This document shows, piece by piece, positions 36,666 through 45,740 of a stretch of 64,000 bases of DNA. This stretch comes from Rhizobium sp. SL42. Lineage in GTDB: Bacteria > Pseudomonadota > Alphaproteobacteria > Rhizobiales > Rhizobiaceae. Position 1 is the first letter of the stretch. Each line of letters begins with the position of its first letter. Under the pieces are notes generated by a model, which was given only the letters and a program-made list of their open reading frames with translations, was not told where the DNA came from and made no database searches. Location of the stretch: assembly GCF_021729845.1 (NCBI RefSeq), contig NZ_CP063397.1, positions 2,060,001 to 2,124,000 of the forward strand, read 5' to 3'. Made by a program: the position numbers and the translations under genes.

Positions 36666-37535
36666 TCAGTGACTGTGCACAATCCGGTGGCCCGTCGCCA
36701 GTGTCAGCCAGCGGCCGGGCGGCATGCCGAAACATGCCTTGAAATGCCGGGTCAGGTGGCTCTGGTCGGCAAAGCCCGCATCGATTGCCGCTTCCGCGAT
36801 CGGGATGCCGCCCAGCATCTGGCGCTTGGCCTGTTCGAGCCGGCGCATGACCTGGTAGCGATGCGGACTGGTGCCGGTGACGAGCCGGAACTGCCTTGCC
36901 AGAGTGTAGCGGTTGATATCCGTGACGGTCTCCAGCTCTTCCGCGAGCACGGTTCCCGTGGCATTTTCCCTGAGATAGGCGCAGGCCTCGGACACCGCAC
37001 GTTCGGCAACTGGCGAGAGCCGGGCAGGCGCGCCTGCATGACGCCCCAGGCCGTCGGCAATGCGTGTAAGAAGATCGGCGTAGGCTAGGTCGCCGAGCGG
37101 CTGTTCAAGATTCATCAATGCATCCGCAAGCGCCTGCGCCAGGCGATCGTCGGATAGAACGGGATTGGCGACGAACGGGAGAGCGGTGGACCGGCTTGCG
37201 CCCGCCTCGCGCAGGTATTCCGGCGGAATATACATCATTCTGTAATGCAATCCCGCCTCGGTGCCGGCACCACCGTCATGCAACTCGTCGGGATGGAGCA
37301 CGATGACATTGCCGGGCATGCTGAAACGCGAAGCGCCCCGGTAGGCGAATGTCTGGACCCCGCTCAAGGTCAGTCCGAGCGCATAGGTGTCGTGCCGGTG
37401 CGGGGAGAAGCCGTTGCCGGAAAACATCGCCTCGATACGCTCGATCCCGCCCGTTTCGATGCCCGTCCGGATTACGTCCGCGTCGCTGCACGAACGTTCA
37501 AGACGGTCCGACCCGGCGTTTGCTAGCTCAGCCAC
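36666..37535 (-). CDS. AraC-family transcription regulator, GTG start
   Basis: The protein is 289 residues. An N-terminal cupin ligand domain (FSPHRHDTYALGLTLSGVQTF, in two parts, about 45-65) is followed by two helix-turn-helix motifs in the C-terminal about 100 residues (LAEELETVTDINRYTLARQF; PIAEAAIDAGFADQSHLTRHFK). I prefer GTG 37535, with GGATGAT upstream. The ATG at 37568 would overlap the start codon of the divergent DUF2000 gene and has no ribosome site. It probably controls that neighbour, given the 31-base gap. Confidence 0.85.
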   Translation of the reverse strand: MAELANAGSDRLERSCSDADVIRTGIETGGIERIEAMFSGNGFSPHRHDTYALGLTLSGVQTFAYRGASRFSMPGNVIVLHPDELHDGGAGTEAGLHYRMMYIPPEYLREAGASRSTALPFVANPVLSDDRLAQALADALMNLEQPLGDLAYADLLTRIADGLGRHAGAPARLSPVAERAVSEACAYLRENATGTVLAEELETVTDINRYTLARQFRLVTGTSPHRYQVMRRLEQAKRQMLGGIPIAEAAIDAGFADQSHLTRHFKACFGMPPGRWLTLATGHRIVHSH

Positions 37536-37566
37536 ATCATCCAACCAGCCTGCTTCGGAGTGCTTC

Positions 37567-37974
37567 ATGTTCGACACAAAATTCGTCATCGTCCTGCGCG
37601 AGGATCTTCTCGCGTGGCAAAAGCTGAATGTTACCGCCTTTTTGGTCAGTGGCATAGCGGGCACCAACAAGGAGTTGATCGGAGAGGTCTACAGGGATGC
37701 GGACGGCAATGCGTACAATCCGCTGTGTATCCAGCCGATCGTTGTCCTGTCGGCCGAGCAGGAACTGTTGCGGACCATTCATCGCCGCGCGCTGCAACGC
37801 GAGGTTCCATGTTCGCTCTATATCGAGGAAATGTTCTCCACCGGTCACGATGCTGCCAATCGCGAGATATTCGCCGCGTTCAACCCCGACGATGCGAAAG
37901 TGGTTGGCATCGCCATGCATACCGACAAGAAGATCGCCGACAAGATCAGCAAGGGTGCCAGGATGCACGCATGA
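37567..37974 (+). CDS. DUF2000 family protein
   Basis: The protein is 135 residues, the normal length for DUF2000. It starts MFDTKFVIVLREDLLAWQKLNV and contains GIAGTNKELIGE and YNPLCIQPIVVLSA. I recall that an Agrobacterium member has a peptidyl-tRNA hydrolase 2-like fold, but no activity is established. It is divergent from an AraC regulator, a pairing common for this family. Its promoter must lie within the 5' end of the regulator gene. It converges with acnX (22-base gap). Confidence 0.88.
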   Translation: MFDTKFVIVLREDLLAWQKLNVTAFLVSGIAGTNKELIGEVYRDADGNAYNPLCIQPIVVLSAEQELLRTIHRRALQREVPCSLYIEEMFSTGHDAANREIFAAFNPDDAKVVGIAMHTDKKIADKISKGARMHA

Positions 37975-37996
37975 CAGTCTCCCTCGGGTTTGCTGA

Positions 37997-39673
37997 CTAG
38001 GATCTTACGATCCAGTCGGGCAGGTGGCCCGCATCGCGACCCGAGACGGCGGCCTCCACGCAGGCCGCCAGACTGCCGAAGCGCATTGCCCGACCGGAGA
38101 GACCGGGACCGTAATGCGCATATTTTCCGGAATTGGTCATGATGGTTCGGGTGTGCGGCGGGATCAGCGGTTCGATGATCATGCACCAGCAGGTGTCCGT
38201 GACGAACTGCACGCCGAAGCTTTCCAGTGCCGCCACATGGCCGGCATTCCGCGCTTGCTCAAGGGTCCAGCGGCCGCAGGTCACGATGACCGTGACATCC
38301 GCATGTTTCGTTCTTCCACGACAAAGGCCCACAAGTGCGGCAATTTCGGTCGCGGAGAAATGCGGATTGCCGAGCGCGATCAGGTCGATGGCGCCGGCAT
38401 CGGCACCATTCAATTCGCCCCATGCCCGCAGTAGGTCGGCGTGGCTGACGCGGTGCTGCCGCAAGGGCAGGGCATTGAAGTCGCCAGCGTCGCGGGCTTC
38501 CGGCGTCACGCCGGCGATATGGAACATCGGTGCCCCGGAGGTTGTGGCGAAAGCCGCGCCGAAGGCCTTCAGCGCGTCGGTGTCCGGCGCAAGGTGGCCG
38601 AGGCCGCCGATGATCGGGATGTCGTCGGAAGCCAGTGTGCCGCCCAGATAGCCGATCAGCGGATAGAAACTGTCGTCTACCGCCCCAAGTGCCGGAAGAA
38701 TGATGCGAAGCGCCGGTTGTCGCTGGGCATCGAGATGGCAACCGGCTTTCGGTGCCCGCCCGGTCAGCGCGATGCAGATATCCAGATAGTCCGGATATTT
38801 CATCGTGCGCGCGCCAAGAACGCTGTTGGCATAAACCACGGCGTTGGACTCAGCCCAGACGACCTGTTCGTCGCGCTTCGGTGCGGTATCGAGCAGATAG
38901 GGTGCACAGGTGAAGCTCGGCTGGGCGCCCATGTCGACATAGGCATCCGCCAGCCTACTGGCGGCGTCTGCGAACGCGGGATCTATCCCCTGCCTGCGCC
39001 AGCGCCGCTGATCGACGGAGATGGCGTTCAGCGTGGTTGGAACGACAACCCTGCCGCCGAGGTCGCGCAGGCGCTCGGCGAAGGCGAGGCCGCCCGGGCC
39101 GGTATAGATGCAGCCGTCGATATGGGCCTGGGTGATGTCGATCAATTCAGTTGCGCCCTCGATCGCCGCCATGCGCAACACGATGCGCATCGCCACCTGT
39201 GCGGCTGCGCCGAAGCGACCGTCGAGCAGCGCCTGGTCTTTCTCCGACAGGGCGATGGCCGGAACTGTGTCCGGGGATAGGGGCGGCGTTCCACTGACGC
39301 GAACTGGGCCTGTTTTCGCCAGGTTTTGAAAGCTGTCCGGCCCGAGGCAATGAACCGGGATCGAGACCCCGAACACTTCCTGCGCAACAATCACCCCAAG
39401 CGTTATGATCGCTTCGGGTCGTTCCAGCAGGATCGCTGCCGGACCGTTTCCGTTGAGGATCAGTTCGAGAACCACACCACTGCCGGAACAGGAGCCACGG
39501 CTACCCGGAATGGCGAGCACGCGTCCGGCCAGGATCTCGCCGCTGAGTGGGTGATGCCGGTCGATCACTTCGCCTGTGTCGGATGAGACGCCGCCCCAGA
39601 AGCTGAGCGGCACATCGCTGTAGAGAATTTCGCCTTCGGCCTGACCCGCAACGATGACTTGTCCGCTGATCAT
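37997..39673 (-). CDS. acnX: Aconitase X type I, fused subunits; likely cis-3-hydroxyproline dehydratase
   Basis: The protein is 558 residues. Residues about 1-135 are the swivelling small domain (DUF126; GSRGSCSGSGVVLE near 57-70). Residues about 150-558 are the DUF521 large domain (HIDGCIYTGPGGLAFAE in parts; WAESNAVVYANSVLGART; ITCGRW-like IVTCGRWTLEQA). Fused type I AcnX proteins of Agrobacterium and Azospirillum dehydrate cis-3-hydroxy-L-proline to pyrroline-2-carboxylate; that is my best call. No hydroxyproline transporter or reductase gene is nearby. The start overlaps the DUF2891 stop by four bases. Confidence 0.88.
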   Translation of the reverse strand: MISGQVIVAGQAEGEILYSDVPLSFWGGVSSDTGEVIDRHHPLSGEILAGRVLAIPGSRGSCSGSGVVLELILNGNGPAAILLERPEAIITLGVIVAQEVFGVSIPVHCLGPDSFQNLAKTGPVRVSGTPPLSPDTVPAIALSEKDQALLDGRFGAAAQVAMRIVLRMAAIEGATELIDITQAHIDGCIYTGPGGLAFAERLRDLGGRVVVPTTLNAISVDQRRWRRQGIDPAFADAASRLADAYVDMGAQPSFTCAPYLLDTAPKRDEQVVWAESNAVVYANSVLGARTMKYPDYLDICIALTGRAPKAGCHLDAQRQPALRIILPALGAVDDSFYPLIGYLGGTLASDDIPIIGGLGHLAPDTDALKAFGAAFATTSGAPMFHIAGVTPEARDAGDFNALPLRQHRVSHADLLRAWGELNGADAGAIDLIALGNPHFSATEIAALVGLCRGRTKHADVTVIVTCGRWTLEQARNAGHVAALESFGVQFVTDTCWCMIIEPLIPPHTRTIMTNSGKYAHYGPGLSGRAMRFGSLAACVEAAVSGRDAGHLPDWIVRS

Positions 39674-40683
39674 GCTGGTGTCTCCGTCAAGGCCAGCATC
39701 ACGTAGCTCGCCAGCCAGTGTTCGCCCATATAGTCGCCCGCGACATGGCCAAGACCGGCGTCAAGGTGTGCTTCGGCGGCGCGCAACAGAATGTCTCGCC
39801 GCCGATCGTCTGCCGGCAGGGCGGCGCTGAGCGAGCGCCAGCACCAGGCACGGCTGATGTTAAGCCCGTCGAGATGAGCGATCTTGCCGTCCGAACGATC
39901 GGAAACCCTTGCCGGTGAGAACAGCACTTCCGGTTCGCTCGCGCAAAGATCAGGCAGGAAGCCGTCGAACCAGCCGGCAAAATCCCCGGCGGGCATCAGC
40001 CGGCGCATGCATTCCGCTTCGATCAGTGTCGAAGACAGGAAGTCGTCGCCGGAGGGTTCGCCCCAGGCGGTGCATTGCCGGTCTGCGCCATACCAGCGCA
40101 TGGCACTGTCGTGGAGCAGATCGAACAGATCGCTGTCGCCGAAGGTTTCCGCGTAGTCAGCAGTCAGCCGCATGGCGAAGGCCGTGTTGAAATGCGTTCC
40201 CACGCGTACCGGATAGGTTGCGATCGGCAGGAAGTCGAAGAAGCGCTGGACGATACGCTCCGTCAGCGGTGACAGCGCGGCACTCCATTGCGCATTTTCA
40301 TGCCCATGCAGTTCTGTGGCGAGTTTCAGCAACCAGCCCCAGCCGTAGGGACGCTGGTAGCCACGGGCTGACGGTCGGTCGAAATAGGCACATTCGCCGG
40401 CAACCTTGTCATTGGTGAGCATCGTCGTGCACAGGTTGCGGATGGCATCGGCATGTTTCATGCCGGGATAGAGCCGCAGCAGGCGCGCCAGCGTCCAGTA
40501 CCCGTGCACGCAGGAATGCCAGTCATAGCTGCCATGGAAGATCGGATGAAGTTCCGACGGCACCTGTGCATCCTGCGGTCCGTCCAGGCCGTGCGAGATC
40601 TGGTTCGGATACTCGCGGCGGACATGGCCAAGTACGATGGCGGCAAGACGTTCGGCGAGCTCAACATCGAGGGCGACCTTCAT
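39670..40683 (-). CDS. DUF2891 family protein
   Basis: The protein is 337 residues and soluble. It is rich in Trp, His and helices (HPIFHGSYDWHSCVHGYW near 46-63; YGWGWLLKLATEL; HFNTAFAMRLTADYA; GEHWLASYVMLAL), like an alpha/alpha toroid. Function is unknown; such folds often act on sugars. It lies three bases after the rsm22-like gene and overlaps acnX by four bases, so it is tightly coupled to both. Confidence 0.88.
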   Translation of the reverse strand: MKVALDVELAERLAAIVLGHVRREYPNQISHGLDGPQDAQVPSELHPIFHGSYDWHSCVHGYWTLARLLRLYPGMKHADAIRNLCTTMLTNDKVAGECAYFDRPSARGYQRPYGWGWLLKLATELHGHENAQWSAALSPLTERIVQRFFDFLPIATYPVRVGTHFNTAFAMRLTADYAETFGDSDLFDLLHDSAMRWYGADRQCTAWGEPSGDDFLSSTLIEAECMRRLMPAGDFAGWFDGFLPDLCASEPEVLFSPARVSDRSDGKIAHLDGLNISRAWCWRSLSAALPADDRRRDILLRAAEAHLDAGLGHVAGDYMGEHWLASYVMLALTETPA

Positions 40684-40686
40684 GGC

Positions 40687-41658
40687 TCAGGTCTCCAGGT
40701 CGATGCGGTCGCCCCAATCGGCGCGGCGGATCTGCTTGAAGGCGTCGCCATCGCGCTTGCTGAGCGTGACCTCGCCCGCAGAGCCATCGGTACGACAGAG
40801 TTTGACGCGGCCGACGCCACCCGACACACGCGGCGGTGAAAGCACACGCGCGCCGGACAAGGTGACGGGCAGGCGCGAAGCGGCGATGAAGATGAACTTT
40901 TCATCCTCCCAGGGCACCTCCGCCCCCTTGGCCAGCCGATGCACCCGCGATCGGGCGACGCGGCGCGAGAAGTGGCACCAGTCGGGAATGGCGATTGGAC
41001 AGTCATGCGCATGCGAGCAGGGGGCAACCATGTGGGCGCCAGCGGTTATCAGCGTGTCGCGCACGGCAAGGATACGTTGCCAGCCGGCCGTCGTGCCGGG
41101 CTCAATGATGACAAGCATGCCGGTTGTCAGTGCCCAGAGCCTGGCGGTAACACTGGCAATGGCAGAGGGTGCCAGTTCGTCCAGGACATAGGCGAGGGTA
41201 ACCAGGTCGGACGGCTCCAGTGTCGGAATTTTGCCCGTGACGTCGCCGGCATGCCAGCGGGCCGTGACATTTGCGTGCCGGGACAGCGCATCACCGACAC
41301 TGCGGATGGCAGCGCTGGCCTCGACCATGTCCGCGGACTGTATCTGCGGCCAGGCATCCTGCGCTGCCCAGAATGCGGTGCCGGGACCGGAGCCGAGATC
41401 GATCTGGCTCCGTGGCTCGAAGTTGGGCGCCACATCCTCGACCATCGCCAGTGCCGCGCGCACGGCCGCATAGGTCGCCGGCATGCGCGTCGCCAGATAG
41501 GCCTTGGCGGCCAGTGCGTCATCGATGTGAAACCGGCCGTCGCGTACTTCGCGACGATAGCGATCGGACAGCAGGGCGCTGGCCTTGGTCAGACGATCCA
41601 GGGGCTCCCCGGCCAGCATCTGGTCGACGGCGGCGCGAAGCGGGGAGGGAAGTTCCAT
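40687..41658 (-). CDS. Rsm22/METTL17-like ribosome-associated methyltransferase
   Basis: The protein is 323 residues. A SAM-binding Rossmann segment (QIDLGSGPGTAFWAA, about 85-99) is followed by LAYVLDEL. A Cys cluster then lies at 214, 220 and 228 (APCSHAHDCP, DWCHF) with a fourth Cys at 288 (KLCRTDG). Spacing C-x5-C-x7-C plus a distant C matches the iron-sulfur site of human METTL17 and yeast Rsm22, which act in small-ribosomal-subunit assembly. It sits between GNAT and DUF2891 genes with 3-4 base gaps. Confidence 0.9.
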   Translation of the reverse strand: MELPSPLRAAVDQMLAGEPLDRLTKASALLSDRYRREVRDGRFHIDDALAAKAYLATRMPATYAAVRAALAMVEDVAPNFEPRSQIDLGSGPGTAFWAAQDAWPQIQSADMVEASAAIRSVGDALSRHANVTARWHAGDVTGKIPTLEPSDLVTLAYVLDELAPSAIASVTARLWALTTGMLVIIEPGTTAGWQRILAVRDTLITAGAHMVAPCSHAHDCPIAIPDWCHFSRRVARSRVHRLAKGAEVPWEDEKFIFIAASRLPVTLSGARVLSPPRVSGGVGRVKLCRTDGSAGEVTLSKRDGDAFKQIRRADWGDRIDLET

Positions 41659-41662
41659 GGAT

Positions 41663-42163
41663 TCAATCGCTTTGTTTTGCGGCCCATTCCGGGCGGAGCA
41701 TCGACATCATCAGCATATCGGTCCGGCTGCCATCGGGCATGACGGCTGCTTGCCTCATGGTGCCTTCCTCGATGAAGCCCGTCCGGCCGTAGACGGCCCG
41801 GGCGCGACCATTTTCCCGCACCACGTCCAGCCACAGCCGATAGGCATGGGTCTCGCGGTAAGCATAGTCAACGGCGGCTGCAAGAAGCTGCGAGCCATAG
41901 CCTTTTTCGGGCGTTGCGACCGCGATGCGCTTGATGCAGATATTGCCGTCGCGCCGGTCGAGGTCATTCAGGATGACGAAGCCGATCTCTGCGCCTTTGT
42001 CGTCCTGTCCGATCAGATAGCAAAAGGCTGCCGATGCCATGTTGCTGTGATGTTCGTCCTCACTGTATTTGCCGATGAAGCGATCATAGCCCGGCAGACG
42101 CTCGGTCGCCATGATGAGCGGAACATCCTTCGCCAGGGCCGGACGCAAGGTAAGCGCCGGCAC
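41663..42163 (-). CDS. GNAT family N-acetyltransferase
   Basis: The protein is 166 residues. The acetyl-CoA segment is IKRIAVATPEKGYGSQLL (about 79-96, giving the Q/RxxGxG/A-type loop as EKGYGSQ). A following helix reads AYRLWLDVVRENGRARAVYGRTGF in parts, the usual end of the GNAT core. The substrate is unknown. It lies three bases after rnd, so it is in the same operon; a role in ribosome or tRNA modification is possible but not shown. Confidence 0.9.
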   Translation of the reverse strand: MPALTLRPALAKDVPLIMATERLPGYDRFIGKYSEDEHHSNMASAAFCYLIGQDDKGAEIGFVILNDLDRRDGNICIKRIAVATPEKGYGSQLLAAAVDYAYRETHAYRLWLDVVRENGRARAVYGRTGFIEEGTMRQAAVMPDGSRTDMLMMSMLRPEWAAKQSD

Positions 42164-42166
42164 GGC

Positions 42167-43312
42167 TCAGAATTCCACGGCTTCGACGCGCTTGTCGACG
42201 AAGCGCAGGCCGACTCCACCGGAAATCAGTTTCAGTGCCAGATCGCCGAACAGTTCGCGGCGCCAGCCTTGAAGCGCGGCCACCGGCGCTTTTTCGCCTT
42301 CGGCGGCGATCCGCTCGAGGTCTTCGCTATTTGCAATCACCTTCGACGCGACACCGTGTTTTTCCGACGTCAGGCGCAGCAGCACCTTCAGCAGTTCGAC
42401 GGCGGATTGTGCCCCTTCCGGCGCATGGGTGTGTCGCTGGACATGCGGCATTTCCGATTTCGGCAGCGCCAGCGCGGCATTGACCTGTTCGACGATGACC
42501 GCACCGGCGGTCGAGCGTTCCCAGCCCTTGGGGATCGTCCGCAAACGGCCAAGCGCTTCCGTATCCTTCGGCTGCTGCTGGGCGATCTCATAGATCGCAT
42601 CGTCCTTCAGAACGCGCGACCGCGGGACGTTGCGGGCGCGGGCCTCGCGTTCGCGCCACGCCGTCACATATTGCATGACGGCGAGTTCCTGCGGCTTGCG
42701 CAGGCGCATCTTCAGGCGCAGCCAGGCCTGGTCGGGATGCAGGTCATAGGTGTCGCGGGATTCGAGGATGGCCATTTCCTCGGTCAGCCATTCGGCACGG
42801 CCCTCGCGTTCAAGATCGGCCTTGAGCTTGATATAAGCATCGCGCAGATGGGTGACGTCGGCCAGCGCGTAGTCGAGCTGCTTTTCCGACAGCGGCCTGC
42901 GGCTCCAGTCGGTGAAGCGCGAGCTCTTGTCGATATGGACGTTCTTCACCTTCTGCACGAGCTGGTCATAGGAAACCGAGTCGCCGAAGCCGCACACCAT
43001 CGCCGCAACCTGCGTGTCGAAGATCGGATGCGGGATCAGATTGCCGAGATGAAAGATGATTTCGATATCCTGCCGGGCGGCATGGAACACCTTGACGACG
43101 GCAGGATTGGCCATCAGCTCGAAGAAGGGCGCCAGATCCAGCCCCTTGGCCATCGGATCGACGATGGCTTCGAAATCCGGGCTCGCCATCTGGATCAGGC
43201 AGAGCTCAGGCCAGAAGGTCGTTTCGCGGAGGAATTCCGTGTCGATCGTGATGAAATCGGATTTGGCGAGTTGGCGGCAAGCCTCCTCAAGCGCGGCAGT
43301 GGTATCGATCAT
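42167..43312 (-). CDS. rnd: Ribonuclease D
   Basis: The protein is 381 residues. The DEDD 3'-5' exonuclease motifs are FITIDTEFLRE (about 20-30), VFHAARQDIEIIF (about 75-87) and DYALADVTHLRDAY (about 145-158). Helical HRDC-type regions follow. RNase D trims the 3' ends of tRNA precursors and other small RNAs. It is first in a five-gene unit rnd, GNAT, rsm22-like, DUF2891, acnX, with gaps of 3, 4, 3 and -4 bases. Confidence 0.96.
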   Translation of the reverse strand: MIDTTAALEEACRQLAKSDFITIDTEFLRETTFWPELCLIQMASPDFEAIVDPMAKGLDLAPFFELMANPAVVKVFHAARQDIEIIFHLGNLIPHPIFDTQVAAMVCGFGDSVSYDQLVQKVKNVHIDKSSRFTDWSRRPLSEKQLDYALADVTHLRDAYIKLKADLEREGRAEWLTEEMAILESRDTYDLHPDQAWLRLKMRLRKPQELAVMQYVTAWREREARARNVPRSRVLKDDAIYEIAQQQPKDTEALGRLRTIPKGWERSTAGAVIVEQVNAALALPKSEMPHVQRHTHAPEGAQSAVELLKVLLRLTSEKHGVASKVIANSEDLERIAAEGEKAPVAALQGWRRELFGDLALKLISGGVGLRFVDKRVEAVEF

Positions 43313-43428
43313 TTCGTCTCGGTCATGGAAAAATACGGATCAACCTTACTTTCCCTTCTTGCCCGAGATGTCAATATGAACGGGCTTCAAACGCGGATGG
43401 AGCCGGCTTTGCAGCCGCGAATTCGCCA

Positions 43429-44328
43429 CTATTCATCCGGGGCGGCACCGCGCAGGACTGCGATGTTTTGGCTGTGGACCTCTTCATACGCGGCGAAATA
43501 GCCGATGGCGCCAGTCGAGATTTCTGGCTCCGCGAAGACTGCAAGGCTTTCGTCGTCAAGCCGCGGATCGTCGCGGCGGGCCAGCAGTCGCTCGAGATAG
43601 GCCCTGTTGGCCTCAATCAGCGAGGGCGGATAGCCGCCGGCGGCGATGATCTCTTCGGCACCGTGATTGGGCAGGATGCGCCGGATCGGCAGTTCGGCCA
43701 TTCTCTTCAGGTCGAGGATATGTCGGTCGATATGTTCCGGCTCGGAAATATAGGTGATGGTATCTTCCAGTGTGTCGCCCGCAAGCAGCACGCCCAGCGC
43801 CGGGATGAACAGAACGGTGCCATCTGCGCTGTGTATGTCGAATTGCAGCAGCCGGACGGTCCAGTTGCCGATGGTCAGGGTCAGTTCCCGGTCGAAACTT
43901 TCGGTCGGCATGACGACCGGCTTGATCGGCGGCGTCTTGTTTTCCAGAACCTCGCGCTTGGCTTTCAGTGTCTCGATCGTCAGGCTGTTGGCGAGGATGG
44001 GACAATCGGCGAAGCCGCCGTTGCCCGCCACATGATCGGTATGCCAGTGGCTCATCACGACCCGGATCGAGGTGACGCCGAGACTTTCCAGATGGCGGCG
44101 AATGGCATTGGCATGATCGAGGGAGATATGGGTGTCGTAGACCAATGCCTGCGAACCCGACACCAGGGCGAAGCTGGCGACACCGAGGCTGTATGCGCCA
44201 TCGTCAAGCCAGTTCGGTTCGGCTGAATGCAGCCTCTTTCCCGCAATACGTCCGTCGTAATAGGCAAACAGTCCCGGATAGGGCTGGTGGATGCGCATTG
44301 TCGCCGAGATGTCCGTGCCGGTGTTCAT
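43429..44328 (-). CDS. Metallo-beta-lactamase fold hydrolase
   Basis: The protein is 299 residues. The metal motif SHWHTDHVAG lies near 93-102; later ligands are the His in QFDIHSADGT, the Asp in LLAGDTLED and the His in ILPNHGAEE. It has no signal peptide. The family has many substrates and I cannot name this one. It lies five bases after the multicopper oxidase gene, so the two are expressed together. The ATG at 44328 avoids overlap with that gene. Confidence 0.88.
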   Translation of the reverse strand: MNTGTDISATMRIHQPYPGLFAYYDGRIAGKRLHSAEPNWLDDGAYSLGVASFALVSGSQALVYDTHISLDHANAIRRHLESLGVTSIRVVMSHWHTDHVAGNGGFADCPILANSLTIETLKAKREVLENKTPPIKPVVMPTESFDRELTLTIGNWTVRLLQFDIHSADGTVLFIPALGVLLAGDTLEDTITYISEPEHIDRHILDLKRMAELPIRRILPNHGAEEIIAAGGYPPSLIEANRAYLERLLARRDDPRLDDESLAVFAEPEISTGAIGYFAAYEEVHSQNIAVLRGAAPDE

Positions 44329-44333
44329 TGGTT

Positions 44334-45740
44334 TCAGACCACCCTGATATAGCCGGTCATCCCGGTCTTTTGATGTTCGATGATATGGCAATGGAAGACC
44401 CAGTCACCCGGATTGTCGGCCACAAGCGCCAATTGCGCCTTTTCGTCCGGCAGCATCAGGTAGGTGTCGGAGACCAGCGACTGCTGAATGGTACGCTTGT
44501 TCGAAGCGATGACCTTGAAGTTCATCCCGTGCAGATGGATCGGATGAGCATGCGGCGTGACGTTTTCGACATTGAAGATGTAGCTCTTGCCCAGCTTCAA
44601 TTCCGCGATCGGGTCCATGGGGTCGGCGCTGTCGCCGGGCCATGGCTTCTTGTTGATCGCCCAGAAGGAATAGCCAAGGGTGCCGCAGATGCTGTCCTTG
44701 GCGGCATTTTCGGCCGTGGCGCTGAGCAGCAGTGGGATTTCCGTTGCCGTGCCCATGTCGATATCGACACCGGCATTGGCCGCAAGCGGACCGAGGTCGG
44801 CGAGGTTGCGCTTCAACGAAGGTCCGACGGAGCGCAGTGAGGCCACCACCTTCGGCGTGGAGGGACGAATGTCTTCCAGCGCGGCAATGACCCCTTCGCT
44901 GTCGGGCATGCGCACTGCGAGATCAAGCCTCTGCCCCGGCGAAACCACGACCATGTCGAGCGGTATGCGCACCGGGACGGGATGGCCATCGATCGCGATG
45001 ATCTCTGCATCGGCGCCGTCAAGCTTGAGATTGAAGATGCGTGTGACGTCGGAGGCAAGGACGCGCAGGCGCACAAGTCCGCCTGCGGGCGCATCATAGG
45101 TCGGTGAAAGTTGCCAGTTGGCGGTGCGCACCGTGCCGAAAGTGCCGGTCTTCGCCGCATCGCGCGGCCTGAACTGCGCAATGAACTGGCTGTCGCCGCC
45201 AAGCCGCCAGTCGCGCAGGTTCAATGCAAACTCTGCGTCGAATACCGGATCGCTCTTGTCCTCGACAATCAGCATGCCCGCCAGTCCCCGGCCCATCTGC
45301 GTCAGCGTATTGCAATGCGGATGGTACCAGAACGTCCCGGCATCCGGCGGGGTGAAGGCATAGTCGAACCGATCGCCCGGATAGACATACGGCTGGCTGA
45401 GGAATGGAACGCCATCCTGATCGTTCGGCAAACGGATGCCGTGCCAGTGCACGGTGGAAGGCTCGTCGAGCGCGTTGATCAGTGTGGCCGCGAATTTCTC
45501 GCCGCGCTGGACGCGCAGGACCGGCGGCGCGGCCTCGGTTGACCGGCCGTCGCTGTAGCTCATCACCTTGCGCGTCAATCCCTTGCCATCCAGCATCGTA
45601 TCGATGCTGCGGGCTTCGAGCAGGATCGGATCCGGGGCGGCAATTGCATCGTGGACGCGGGGCAGAAGCGCCATGCCCGCGCCATAGGCACCGGCAACGG
45701 CCGCAGATTTGAGCAGGGTGCGGCGCGAGAGACGAAACAC
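44334..45740 (-). CDS. Tat-exported multicopper oxidase
   Basis: The protein is 468 residues. A twin-arginine signal, SRRTLLKSAAV (about 5-15), precedes three cupredoxin domains. All four copper-ligand segments are present: HWHGIRLPN, WYHPHCN, HPIHLHGM and the C-terminal HCHIIEHQKTGM, which gives the type 1 Cys, His and axial Met. It resembles CueO/FtsP-like periplasmic oxidases. A role in copper tolerance or in oxidation of cell-envelope compounds is likely. An MFS permease gene lies 85 bases upstream and a metallo-hydrolase gene follows. Confidence 0.92.
   Translation of the reverse strand: MFRLSRRTLLKSAAVAGAYGAGMALLPRVHDAIAAPDPILLEARSIDTMLDGKGLTRKVMSYSDGRSTEAAPPVLRVQRGEKFAATLINALDEPSTVHWHGIRLPNDQDGVPFLSQPYVYPGDRFDYAFTPPDAGTFWYHPHCNTLTQMGRGLAGMLIVEDKSDPVFDAEFALNLRDWRLGGDSQFIAQFRPRDAAKTGTFGTVRTANWQLSPTYDAPAGGLVRLRVLASDVTRIFNLKLDGADAEIIAIDGHPVPVRIPLDMVVVSPGQRLDLAVRMPDSEGVIAALEDIRPSTPKVVASLRSVGPSLKRNLADLGPLAANAGVDIDMGTATEIPLLLSATAENAAKDSICGTLGYSFWAINKKPWPGDSADPMDPIAELKLGKSYIFNVENVTPHAHPIHLHGMNFKVIASNKRTIQQSLVSDTYLMLPDEKAQLALVADNPGDWVFHCHIIEHQKTGMTGYIRVV

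Noticed and set aside
41585..43501. 638-codon open frame on the plus strand across rnd and its neighbours
   Set aside because: It is antisense to three well-supported genes, has no recognisable motif, and is the kind of long frame that GC-rich codon bias produces opposite real genes.
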